DNA of 14,638 nucleotides from Candidatus Gastranaerophilales bacterium (GTDB lineage: Bacteria; Cyanobacteriota; Vampirovibrionia; Gastranaerophilales; CAJFVJ01), in the NCBI GenBank assembly GCA_028694275.1, contig JAQUTS010000026.1:1-14638 (forward strand). Direction: 5' to 3'. This document shows positions 1-5,711 of this stretch, piece after piece. A program made the position numbers and the translations under genes. How positions within the stretch are numbered: the first letter of the stretch is position 1; each line of letters begins with the position of its first letter. The notes beneath the pieces are model-generated. The model saw nothing but the letters and a program-made list of their open reading frames with translations. It ran no database searches and was not told where the DNA came from.

Positions 1-141
1 TTGGAAAAAGCACCAAACGGAGCAGATAAAGAACAGGTTCAAAGCCAAATTCAAACTCTCAGCCAAAAATATAAAGGTTACATAATCAACCAACAAAATC
101 CGACAACATACCAAAATCCGTATCAGGCTCCGCAAGAATAG
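1..141 (+). CDS. C-terminal end of unknown upstream protein (partial)
   Basis: The first reading frame is open from the left edge to a TAG at 139-141 and gives 46 residues. The stretch is hydrophilic and rich in Gln, Asn, Lys and Pro: it begins LEKAPNGADK and ends QNPYQAPQE. It has no recognisable domain and looks like a low-complexity tail. The TTG at position 1 could in principle be a start, but the window most likely cuts into the gene. Only 8 nt separate its stop from the lgt start, so the two genes are probably co-transcribed. I do not recognise the protein. Confidence 0.6.
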   Translation: MEKAPNGADKEQVQSQIQTLSQKYKGYIINQQNPTTYQNPYQAPQE

Positions 142-149
142 AGGTTCAA

Positions 150-941
150 ATGTTTACTTCTCCCGGTGATATAGCACTAGATTTAGGTTCAATAAAAATA
201 TACTGGTATGGTATTTGCATGGCTGCGGCTATTTTGCTTGGCCTTTTTACCTCTGTAAAAATCACAAGACGTTTTTACCCAAAAGTAAATGTAGATACCT
301 TTTATGATCTGATGTTTTATGTCCTAATAGGCGGCATCATAGGGGCAAGAGCCTATTATTCAATTTTTAACTGGGCATATTTTTCCAACCATATAGCAGA
401 CATCCCAAAACTCTGGACAGGCGGATTATCAATCCACGGTGCCATAATAGGTGGTTTCATCGCAGGTTATATGTACGTAAAATCAAAACGACTCAATCTG
501 TGGCAATATGCAGACATTACAACATTTGCACTCATTGTAGGCCAAATAATCGGAAGACTTGGAAATTTTTTCAACTCAGAAGCCTTTGGCGCACCAACAA
601 ATCTTCCTTGGAAGCTTTTTATTCCGCTTATCGACAGGCCTGATGGGTATGAGCAGTTTGAATATTTTCACCCGACTTTTTTATATGAAATGATAGCAAA
701 TACCTTTATTTTAATGTTTTTGTTGACACTGATAAAAACAAAACACCCAAATCAACACGGATTGATATTTTTTTCGTATTTGATTTTCTATTCTGTAGCA
801 AGAATCCTCATCGAAAGTATCAGAATCGACTCAGTATACAATTTATACGGGCTTCCGATTGCGATATGGGCAAGTGTTGCACTATTTTTGACAGGATTAA
901 TCGGCGTTTTTGTTCTTTCAAGCAAAAAAAAAGGAGCATAG
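150..941 (+). CDS. lgt: Prolipoprotein diacylglyceryl transferase
   Basis: Lgt moves a diacylglyceryl group from phosphatidylglycerol to the lipobox Cys of prolipoproteins in the cytoplasmic membrane, the first step of lipoprotein maturation. The 263-residue length is normal for the family. Several hydrophobic segments are visible, for example around residues 20-35, 53-70, 95-110, 123-135, 181-195, 206-220 and 236-256. The HG pair at 96-97 matches the conserved His loop. GRLGNFFNSEAFG at 135-147 is the Lgt signature, with the essential Arg (R136) and Asn (N139). HPTFLYE (174-180) and the RILIESIR segment (218-225) match the conserved C-terminal motifs. A GAGG at 141-144 precedes the ATG by 5 nt and overlaps the stop of the upstream gene, which supports this start and an operon. 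The identification is secure. Confidence 0.97.
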   Translation: MFTSPGDIALDLGSIKIYWYGICMAAAILLGLFTSVKITRRFYPKVNVDTFYDLMFYVLIGGIIGARAYYSIFNWAYFSNHIADIPKLWTGGLSIHGAIIGGFIAGYMYVKSKRLNLWQYADITTFALIVGQIIGRLGNFFNSEAFGAPTNLPWKLFIPLIDRPDGYEQFEYFHPTFLYEMIANTFILMFLLTLIKTKHPNQHGLIFFSYLIFYSVARILIESIRIDSVYNLYGLPIAIWASVALFLTGLIGVFVLSSKKKGA

Positions 942-957
942 CTCACGCCGTCTCCTT
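924..957 (-). terminator. Probable intrinsic terminator of the Gly-rich gene
   Basis: Read on the minus strand, AAGGAG (plus 952-957) can pair with CTCCTT (plus 931-936) across a 15-nt loop, and a run of nine T (plus 924-932) follows. It lies 46-79 nt past the stop of the minus-strand gene at 1003-1533 and overlaps the last codons of lgt. The stem is short and the loop long, so strength is uncertain. CTTTCAAG / CTTGAAAG flanks on the plus strand (914-921 and 955-962) could form a competing outer stem. Confidence 0.45.
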
Positions 958-1002
958 GAAAGAAATTACCCCATGAAAATTTAATTAATCAATTATTGTA
1001 GT

Positions 1003-1533
1003 CTAGCCCCCACCGTCATATTTTGGTGTGGCTCGTCTAATGGCATTTTCCTCAGCTTTTTCGACAGATTCGAGTTCTTTATTCTTCATACTCAACTGAG
1101 TTTCCATTTGTTTCATAGTCATCTGCAAGCGTTTTTCTTGTTGTTGCAATTGCAGTAACTTATTATCTAAAGCTGTTTGTTGTGCTGCAACAGCGTTGGC
1201 ATTACCGCCGCCACCGCCGCCTGAAAGCAAGCTGCCCAGCATACCGACTCCGGCACCTATAGCACTGCCCAATTGGCCGTTCTTTTGTCCGCCGAGTATT
1301 CCACCAAGGCCTGACAATGCAGAAGTTGAAGCACCTAATGCTCCCCAAAAACCACCACCGCCTCCGGCTCCTGATTGAGCAGAAAGAGAGAGGTTATTTT
1401 GTTGCATAGCCAAATTCATTGATTGATTCGACAACGACATCTGTTGAGATGACAATTGAGTCATCATCAACTCTAGGTTGTTGATTGAATTCAATAATGC
1501 AATTTTTCTAGCTGCAAATATTGCAACGCCCAT
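1003..1533 (-). CDS. Gly-rich, Gln/Met-rich helical protein, unknown function
   Basis: This 176-residue protein matches no family I know. Residues 1-50 are a Met/Gln/Ser/Leu-rich amphipathic stretch (MGVAIFAARKIALLNSINNL...). Residues 53-112 form a Gly/Ala/Ser/Leu region with runs of five and six Gly (57-61, 105-110). Residues 115-165 look like a coiled coil rich in Gln, Lys, Glu and Met, and the end is KYDGGG. There is no clear signal peptide and no catalytic motif. The start is well supported: on the minus strand AAAAAGGAG (plus 1541-1549) lies 7 nt before the ATG. The architecture suggests a structural or self-assembling protein, which is inference only. The Pro-rich open frame on the other strand (1196-1378) is a shadow of the glycine codons. 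Confidence 0.75.
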   Translation of the reverse strand: MGVAIFAARKIALLNSINNLELMMTQLSSQQMSLSNQSMNLAMQQNNLSLSAQSGAGGGGGFWGALGASTSALSGLGGILGGQKNGQLGSAIGAGVGMLGSLLSGGGGGGNANAVAAQQTALDNKLLQLQQQEKRLQMTMKQMETQLSMKNKELESVEKAEENAIRRATPKYDGGG

Positions 1534-1859
1534 TGGGTAACTCCTTTTTCTCTCTGGTAGGTAATGTGTGGGTATTAAGTAAATAACTAAGTGTTCTTGT
1601 TTATATAAAAACTACATATAATAAAAAATTGCTAAAATGCTTGCCCTGTCATGGTTTCCATGATTTCGGTGATTTCCCAAAAGCCCTGATATAACAAGAA
1701 CATGCACAAAATATATACTCTATATCTACTGTAACATTTCTTAACAACTGTATTAATTGTTAAAACATGTAACAAAACCCATCAATTTTGAAATCCCACC
1801 TCCTGGATATACTTTATATATATGTAAGATATAAATAACAAAAATGGAGATAGAGTGAT
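1534..1859. other. Divergent intergenic region (326 nt)
   Basis: This stretch separates the minus-strand Gly-rich gene from the plus-strand 55-aa gene and must hold both promoters. It contains the 43-bp dyad at 1731-1773 and a small hairpin TCATGG-TTT-CCATGA at 1649-1663. A minus-strand 23-aa reading frame lies at 1632-1703 (begins MFLLYQ, ends TGQAF). It has no Shine-Dalgarno, but TATATT lies exactly 6 nt before its ATG. Towards the 55-aa gene the sequence is very AT-rich (TATACT at 1808-1813, TTTATATATATG after it), but no -35/-10 pair has good spacing. No other gene is visible. Confidence 0.5.
1731..1773. repeat. 17-bp imperfect inverted repeat, candidate operator
   Basis: The left arm GTAACATTTCTTAACAA (1731-1747) and the right arm TTGTTAAAACATGTAAC (1757-1773) are inverted copies matching at 14 of 17 positions, around a 9-nt centre. 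The inner seven base pairs (TTAACAA/TTGTTAA) are perfect. No T-run follows on either strand, so it is not an intrinsic terminator. Its place between divergent genes fits a protein-binding site or a structured leader. The function is inferred. Confidence 0.55.
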
Positions 1860-2027
1860 ATGGCCTTTAATCTGACTGAAACAGACCGCAAACTAGCCCG
1901 TTTATATGCAGAGAAAAAGACTTGTAATATTGAAACAGTATCATCGGTGGACCCAGAGGCCGTGTGGTACGGAATGAAATTTGTTGCAATGTATAATAAA
2001 ACCCTCAATGAAATCAAACGCAAATAG
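1860..2027 (+). CDS. Small 55-aa protein, unknown function
   Basis: The frame ATG (1860-1862) to TAG (2025-2027) encodes 55 residues, starting MAFNLTETDRKLARLYAEKK and ending KTLNEIKRK. It is charged, probably helical, with one Cys (C22) and no signal peptide or membrane segment. GGAG at 1846-1849, 10 nt before the ATG, serves as ribosome binding site. A strong hairpin terminator follows at 2128-2147, so the gene looks like a monocistronic unit of about 0.3 kb. I do not recognise the family. The good SD, normal codon use and clear terminator favour a real gene over chance. Confidence 0.6.
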   Translation: MAFNLTETDRKLARLYAEKKTCNIETVSSVDPEAVWYGMKFVAMYNKTLNEIKRK

Positions 2028-2127
2028 ATGTTTTGATTCCCATTTTTTTAAAAAAATTACTCATAACAGAAGATTGCTAAAAAACACACATACTAACTAA
2101 CCTTAACCTAACTATTTTAAATTATTG

Positions 2128-2147
2128 CCGGCCTTGGCCGGTTTTTT
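2128..2147 (+). terminator. Strong rho-independent terminator
   Basis: CCGGCC (2128-2133) and GGCCGG (2136-2141) are perfect complements, most likely closing as CCGGC-CTTG-GCCGG, followed by TTTTTT (2142-2147) and then ATTTTG. It ends the transcript of the 55-aa gene. The TAA stop of the convergent HD gene (plus 2146-2148) lies inside the T-run. Read on the minus strand only a weak T-run follows (CAATAATTT), so the element acts mainly rightward. Confidence 0.88.
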
Positions 2148-2991
2148 ATTTTGTTAAGGCTGTTATTTCAAAGCCTTCAATTTCATCAGCACTTATACGC
2201 CCTGTATAGGCTGATAAATCGTCTATATGATGAAACAATCTGGCTTCAACCGTTGCAGGTTCAACAATAGCACCCCATTCAATACGTCCATGGTGTGATG
2301 CCATTATGTGTGCAAGTTCGGGAAAATTGTTATTATTAGCCCATGCAAACCCATAATGAATGTGACTTATCCAGCTTTTATCAAACTCAGGATTGCGGCA
2401 AACTTCGCCTGTTTCGGCATTGATAATATACTCAAACATCTTACCCAAATCATGCGTAATGCAAGCTGCTGTAATGAGTTCTTTATCAAGGTTTTGATAC
2501 GTTTTATCAAGAATCTGCTTTGAAAAAACCAAACATTCATAAATATGCAATAAAAGCCCGCCTACGTAGTTATGGTGCATTTTTTCTGCAGCAGGTGATA
2601 CTTTTAGAAGCTCTTCATGCTCTTTCAAAATAGTCAAAGAAGCCTCTTTCAAAGACTGGTTTTCAAACAAGACAACCTCATCTATCATGAGCTGAAAAAG
2701 CTCTTCTCTTTGATCTTTAGAAAGCCCGACAGGAGCTTTTTTAATTAAATGAAGCTTAGTGATGGTTGATGTTTTAAATGTTTCTTTATAAACAGAGCTC
2801 AAAACCTGCACAATGTTGCCGTTTTTTATCGCGTCATCATCAAGGCTGCTAAGGACATCCTCCCAAATTACACATTTGAATTCTTCAAGACTCTCCAGAT
2901 CCCTTAAATAAAATCTTTTCATCATTTTATTTTCGCGGGTTTTATCAGAAATAACATTTTTAATTCTGTAATTTTTTGACGGCGATAACAT
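2146..2991 (-). CDS. YhaM-type OB-fold/HD-domain protein (probable 3'-5' exoribonuclease)
   Basis: The 281-residue protein has the YhaM layout: an N-terminal OB-fold nucleic-acid-binding part (about 5-85) and a C-terminal HD metal-dependent phosphohydrolase domain. The HD ligands are visible: MHHNYVGGLLLH (138-149), the THDLGK core with H180-D181, SHIHYG (209-214), the HHG at 233-235, and HHIDD (254-258) with D257. In Firmicutes YhaM degrades RNA and single-stranded DNA 3' to 5', but activity here is inferred. Bacillus YhaM is slightly longer, about 310 residues from memory. I prefer the first ATG because AGAAGG lies about 9 nt upstream and residues 5-22 are needed for the OB fold; the ATGATG at codons 23-24 has no SD. 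The gene is divergent from pheA. Confidence 0.85.
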   Translation of the reverse strand: MLSPSKNYRIKNVISDKTRENKMMKRFYLRDLESLEEFKCVIWEDVLSSLDDDAIKNGNIVQVLSSVYKETFKTSTITKLHLIKKAPVGLSKDQREELFQLMIDEVVLFENQSLKEASLTILKEHEELLKVSPAAEKMHHNYVGGLLLHIYECLVFSKQILDKTYQNLDKELITAACITHDLGKMFEYIINAETGEVCRNPEFDKSWISHIHYGFAWANNNNFPELAHIMASHHGRIEWGAIVEPATVEARLFHHIDDLSAYTGRISADEIEGFEITALTK

Positions 2992-3022
2992 ATCAAGACC
3001 TTCTTCCTAGCTAACTACACTT

Positions 3023-3031
3023 ATTTTAGCA
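3023..3031 (-). promoter_or_regulatory. Extended -10 promoter of the HD gene
   Basis: On the minus strand TGC-TAAAAT (plus 3023-3031) fits an extended -10 element (TGn plus TAAAAT). It would place the transcript start near 3016 and leave a leader of about 25 nt that includes the AGAAGG Shine-Dalgarno. No good -35 is visible, which is usual for extended -10 promoters. Support is by pattern only. Confidence 0.4.
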
Positions 3032-3056
3032 AAACCCCTTATATAATAAAAGTTTC

Positions 3057-3085
3057 TTGGCATAAAAATTATTATTAGGTAATAT
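3057..3085 (+). promoter_or_regulatory. Candidate promoter of pheA, possibly leaderless
   Basis: TTGGCA (3057-3062) and TAATAT (3080-3085) are separated by exactly 17 nt, and the ATG follows the -10 after 6 nt (3092). Transcription from here would begin at or next to the start codon. A competing -10 with a perfect TATAAT lies at 3042-3047 with a poor -35 and would leave a leader of about 38 nt. No proper Shine-Dalgarno is present; the only AGG is 12 nt before the ATG. Confidence 0.4.
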
Positions 3086-3091
3086 AAAATA

Positions 3092-3910
3092 ATGAAAAAG
3101 ATTTTATTTTTCGGTCCATACGGATCAAATACACAAATTGCAGCAGAACAACTCTCAGACGGAAACGAGCTTGAGCCTGTATGTTCCATCAAAAAAATCA
3201 TAAATTCTGTTGATAAAGACCCAAGTCTTTTTGGGGTGATTCCGATTGAAAACTCAATTGAAGGCACAGTAAGAGAATCCATAGATAACCTAATCAAAAC
3301 AACAGACAATGATATACAGATAATAAAAGAAACCATTGTCCCTATAAAACACTGCCTTATCACCAAAGCCAAAAACCTTGATGAAATAAAAAAAGTTTAT
3401 TCACACCCGCAAGCTTTGGCCCAATGCAACGGATATATAGTAAAAAACCTCGCCAATGCCCATACTATTGCGGCTCCAAACACAGCAGAAGCAGTAAAAA
3501 TAATTACACAAAAAGACTGTTCAACTGCTGCAATAGCCAATAAAAAAGCCGCAGAAATATACAATGTTCCTATTTTCTCCGAGAACATCAGCGATGAACC
3601 TGATAATAAAACAAGATTTGTATTGATAGGAAGAGTTCAACTTCCCAAAACAGGTAATGACAGAACATCTTTTGCCTTCTCAACAATAAACAAAGCAGGA
3701 GCTCTGGCAGATATTATGTCTGTGTTTAAAAAATACGATATAAACCTGTCTTCCATCGAATCACGCCCATCTAAAAAAACATTCGGGACTTATACGTTTT
3801 TCTTGGAGTGCGAAGCTTATATAACTGATGAAAATCTGCAATTTTCACTCGCAGAAATCAAGCCTATGACGACGTTTATAAGATTTTTGGGTTCATATCC
3901 TCAATTTTGA
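3092..3910 (+). CDS. pheA: Prephenate dehydratase with ACT regulatory domain
   Basis: This enzyme converts prephenate to phenylpyruvate by dehydration and decarboxylation, the committed step to phenylalanine, in the cytoplasm. The 272 residues fit the monofunctional form; there is no chorismate mutase domain. The periplasmic-binding-like catalytic domain covers about 1-180. Motifs seen: GPYGSNT (8-14), GVIPIENSIEGTV (48-60), SHPQALAQC (104-112) and the catalytic TRF at 174-176 within DNKTRFVLIG. The ACT domain (about 191-270) carries GALA (203-206) and ESRP (223-226), the Phe-binding motifs, so feedback inhibition by phenylalanine is likely. The first motif has SNT where many homologues have TFS/TFT. 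The stop TGA touches the stop of the next, convergent gene with no base between. aroE of the same broader pathway lies about 5 kb away in another operon. Confidence 0.95.
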   Translation: MKKILFFGPYGSNTQIAAEQLSDGNELEPVCSIKKIINSVDKDPSLFGVIPIENSIEGTVRESIDNLIKTTDNDIQIIKETIVPIKHCLITKAKNLDEIKKVYSHPQALAQCNGYIVKNLANAHTIAAPNTAEAVKIITQKDCSTAAIANKKAAEIYNVPIFSENISDEPDNKTRFVLIGRVQLPKTGNDRTSFAFSTINKAGALADIMSVFKKYDINLSSIESRPSKKTFGTYTFFLECEAYITDENLQFSLAEIKPMTTFIRFLGSYPQF

Positions 3911-4369
3911 TTATTTTTTGAGTTTCACCTTGGAAACATCCAAGATAAAAGAACCTTTATTCAAAGAATCTTTAAGGATTTTGGGCAAACTATCTATAGG
4001 CACACCTTTTTCCTTTAAAAGTCTGCCTATTTTTATGCCTTTTTGGTTATTAAAATCATCCATATACTTATCAGTAGGAGGGTTGTCTATTCTTGCCCAT
4101 TCATTAAGGTCACCCAAAATTCTGGCAGCCTTTTCTCCTTTTCTGTAAGCAATATCTGCACTCGTATAAGCATGAACAAAGGCATCTTTGTGGGAATGCT
4201 CTTTTATTCCAAGCTCATTTGCCAATTTCGTTCCCTCTTTTCTGTAGCTGCTGTACAAAGGAAAGTGAGTACGGGCTTTATCAGCAATCCAGGATCTACT
4301 CGGCTTATATGCTCCTGCGACACTTATACCTGCTATTGTTGTTATTAATAGTATTTTTCTTATTTTCAT
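3911..4369 (-). CDS. Small exported or membrane-anchored protein, unknown function
   Basis: The 152-residue protein starts with a short basic N-region and a hydrophobic stretch (MKIRKILLITTIAGISVAGA). This fits a Sec signal peptide with an AGA site after residue 20, or an uncleaved anchor. The body is basic and has two conserved-looking blocks: HSHKDAFVHAYTSADIAYRKG (58-78, with H58, H60, D62, H66, D72) and D104-D-F-N-N-Q-K-G111. A D-A-F-x-H-A-Y block followed by D-x-x-N-N-x-x-G resembles the small DUF6973-like domain of cell-envelope proteins. That match is from memory and weak. On the minus strand GAGG lies 6 nt before the ATG, which supports the start. Its TAA (plus 3911-3913) abuts the pheA stop. 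Confidence 0.8.
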   Translation of the reverse strand: MKIRKILLITTIAGISVAGAYKPSRSWIADKARTHFPLYSSYRKEGTKLANELGIKEHSHKDAFVHAYTSADIAYRKGEKAARILGDLNEWARIDNPPTDKYMDDFNNQKGIKIGRLLKEKGVPIDSLPKILKDSLNKGSFILDVSKVKLKK

Positions 4370-4585
4370 AATTGCCTCGATATGATTAAAAGACCAAAAT
4401 ATTATTTTTTGACACTAGTATGAACTTTTGTAAACAGCTAAAACCTCTTCTATTATTAGCTATCAGAAATAAAGACGATTTTTGTTAAATAAAGCTCTAA
4501 AGAAAAACCCAAAACTGTCGATAAAAAAAATGTGTTTAAAAATAAAATTTAGTTAAGTGTCGTTGGTTAAAAGGAGAAAGTTCCT

Positions 4586-5083
4586 ATGGTTGGTATGAAC
4601 GTTAGTGGCGTAGTCAATGGAAAAGAGCTAAAACTTGTAGCTCAGGAGATTTTTAACAAAGCAAAGGCTCCGGTTTTAGAGGAAGCCGCACCTAAAGCAG
4701 CACCAGCAGTCAAAGAAAACCCCTTCAGTACTCTCGTGGGCGAAATGAGTACATTTATGCCCCAGGAAACAAAAACAGCAAAAACAGGATTTGAGCAAAC
4801 TACTGTTCAGATTGACTCGAGTTTGCAAAAAATGGTTAATTCACAAGCAGCAATCGACAGATACGGCCTTGTGGCATTCAAAACGCCCAAAAAAGCAGTA
4901 TCAGATCAACCTGTATTAGAATTGAGTAACGGTTTTGAAGTAAGCGCAAACAAAAAAGATAAAGAAGGCAAAAATCCATTTGCATTCTTCATCGCGCTAC
5001 CCAAAAATGCAGATGAAGCTCTAAAAGATGACAAACTGGAGAGCATCTTCGGCTCTTTGGTAAGTCAAAAAGCAAGAGCCTAA
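4586..5083 (+). CDS. Soluble 165-aa protein, unknown function
   Basis: A Lys/Ala-rich, hydrophilic protein with no signal peptide, membrane segment or known catalytic motif. Residues 1-30 look helical. A Pro/Ala-rich linker (about 31-45, with EEAAPKAAPAVKENPF) leads to a C-terminal part (about 75-165) containing IDRYGLVAFKTPKK and a final helical segment ending SLVSQKARA. AAAGGAG lies 9 nt before the first ATG, favouring it over the in-frame ATG at codon 4. The region after the stop holds a structured element and a UUCG terminator, so the gene appears to be its own transcription unit. I do not recognise the family; it may be lineage-specific. Confidence 0.75.
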   Translation: MVGMNVSGVVNGKELKLVAQEIFNKAKAPVLEEAAPKAAPAVKENPFSTLVGEMSTFMPQETKTAKTGFEQTTVQIDSSLQKMVNSQAAIDRYGLVAFKTPKKAVSDQPVLELSNGFEVSANKKDKEGKNPFAFFIALPKNADEALKDDKLESIFGSLVSQKARA

Positions 5084-5092
5084 TATAGCAGC

Positions 5093-5164
5093 AGTATCTT
5101 CTGTTCGCGCAATATTTATGACCTTAAACAAAAATAAGGCCGGCAGCGGCTATGAAAAGATACT
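5093..5164 (+). other. Structured 3' untranslated region or small RNA candidate
   Basis: AGTATCTT (5093-5100) and AAGATACT (5157-5164) are perfect 8-bp complements. They enclose two further stems: CCTTA/TAAGG (5122-5126 with 5135-5139) and GCCG-GCAG-CGGC (5139-5150), which share base 5139. Together they can form a branched fold 10 nt after the stop of the 165-aa gene and about 60 nt before its terminator. This is pairing by eye; no energy was calculated and no known RNA family is recognised. A 16-codon frame inside it (ATG at 5118) has no SD. Confidence 0.35.
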
Positions 5165-5225
5165 ATAAACAGATTTTTAATACCAATAAAAACAGACGAC
5201 CAAATTTTAAACACACAACTCATTA

Positions 5226-5247
5226 CCGCCTTCGGGCGGTTTTTTTT
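5226..5247 (+). terminator. Rho-independent terminator with UUCG loop
   Basis: CCGCC (5226-5230), TTCG loop (5231-5234) and GGCGG (5235-5239) are followed by eight T (5240-5247). This ends the transcript of the 165-aa gene and insulates the next gene at 5339. Confidence 0.92.
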
Positions 5248-5338
5248 ATTAAAAAATGTAAAAGAAAAACAACCAAAAAAGAAATTTCAAACTTTCAGGC
5301 AAGTTAAACAAAATACAGCAAAAGAAAAGGTCAAAATC

Positions 5339-5653
5339 ATGCAACTTAATACTCAAAACCTCGGATTCAAAGCACATGTAATCGCTCCGCCTTCCACGGT
5401 AAGAAACGTCAAAAATTTTGCAAGTAAAGAAGATATAGAAATATTCAAAGCGTCACTTAATGAGCTCAAAACAGTGGGCGGTGATGATTTTACGCACTAC
5501 ATCAGATACTATCCCAACAAAATCGGCAAAAAACCCGAAGACAAATTTGTCCTAAAAACCACAATAGACACAGAAAAAGAACCCTACAAAAGTGAATTAA
5601 TAGGCGCCCGTGATCTTGTGCCGACAGCAAAAGAATTTTATGTCCTCTTATAA
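5339..5653 (+). CDS. Small 104-aa protein, unknown function
   Basis: The hydrophilic protein begins MQLNTQNLGFKAHVI and ends AKEFYVLL. It has a mixed Lys/Asp/Glu composition and no signal peptide, Cys pair or membrane segment. A Tyr-rich central stretch (HYIRYYPNKIGKKPEDKF) precedes a predicted beta-like KTTIDTE segment. AAAAGG 8 nt before the ATG is a modest Shine-Dalgarno. It sits between the UUCG terminator and dprA, 58 nt before dprA with no terminator between, so read-through into dprA is possible. No family is recognised. Confidence 0.7.
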   Translation: MQLNTQNLGFKAHVIAPPSTVRNVKNFASKEDIEIFKASLNELKTVGGDDFTHYIRYYPNKIGKKPEDKFVLKTTIDTEKEPYKSELIGARDLVPTAKEFYVLL

Positions 5654-5676
5654 TGGAAATTAAAAATATATACTAT

Positions 5677-5705
5677 TTGTAAATATTAAAAATTTTTGTT
5701 ATCGT
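5677..5705 (+). promoter_or_regulatory. Candidate leaderless promoter of dprA
   Basis: TTGTAA (5677-5682), a 17-nt spacer and TATCGT (5700-5705) lie exactly 6 nt before the dprA ATG. Each hexamer matches consensus at four of six positions. No Shine-Dalgarno precedes the ATG, so initiation at or beside the A of ATG would explain the missing SD. A competing TATACT (5669-5674) with a poor -35 would leave a leader of about 31 nt. Confidence 0.38.
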
Positions 5706-5711
5706 AAACAA

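Noticed and set aside
1196..1378. Pro-rich plus-strand open frame inside the Gly-rich gene
   Set aside because: It is the complement of the GGN codon runs. It has no SD, and the minus-strand gene has a clear SD and terminator.
4409..4414. Perfect TTGACA -35 box
   Set aside because: No acceptable -10 at 16-18 nt (only TAAACA at 4431-4436), so no promoter was called.
4432..4477. AGCTAA ... TTAGCT inverted repeat upstream of the 165-aa gene
   Set aside because: Six-base arms with a 14-nt loop in AT-rich DNA and no T-run; expected by chance.
4420..4488. 22-codon plus-strand frame (starts MNFCKQLK) in the 4370-4585 intergenic region
   Set aside because: No SD, no -10 hexamer at the leaderless spacing and no terminator of its own. 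Treated as chance.
5118..5168. 16-codon frame inside the structured 3' region
   Set aside because: No SD and no leaderless signature; the stems explain the sequence better.
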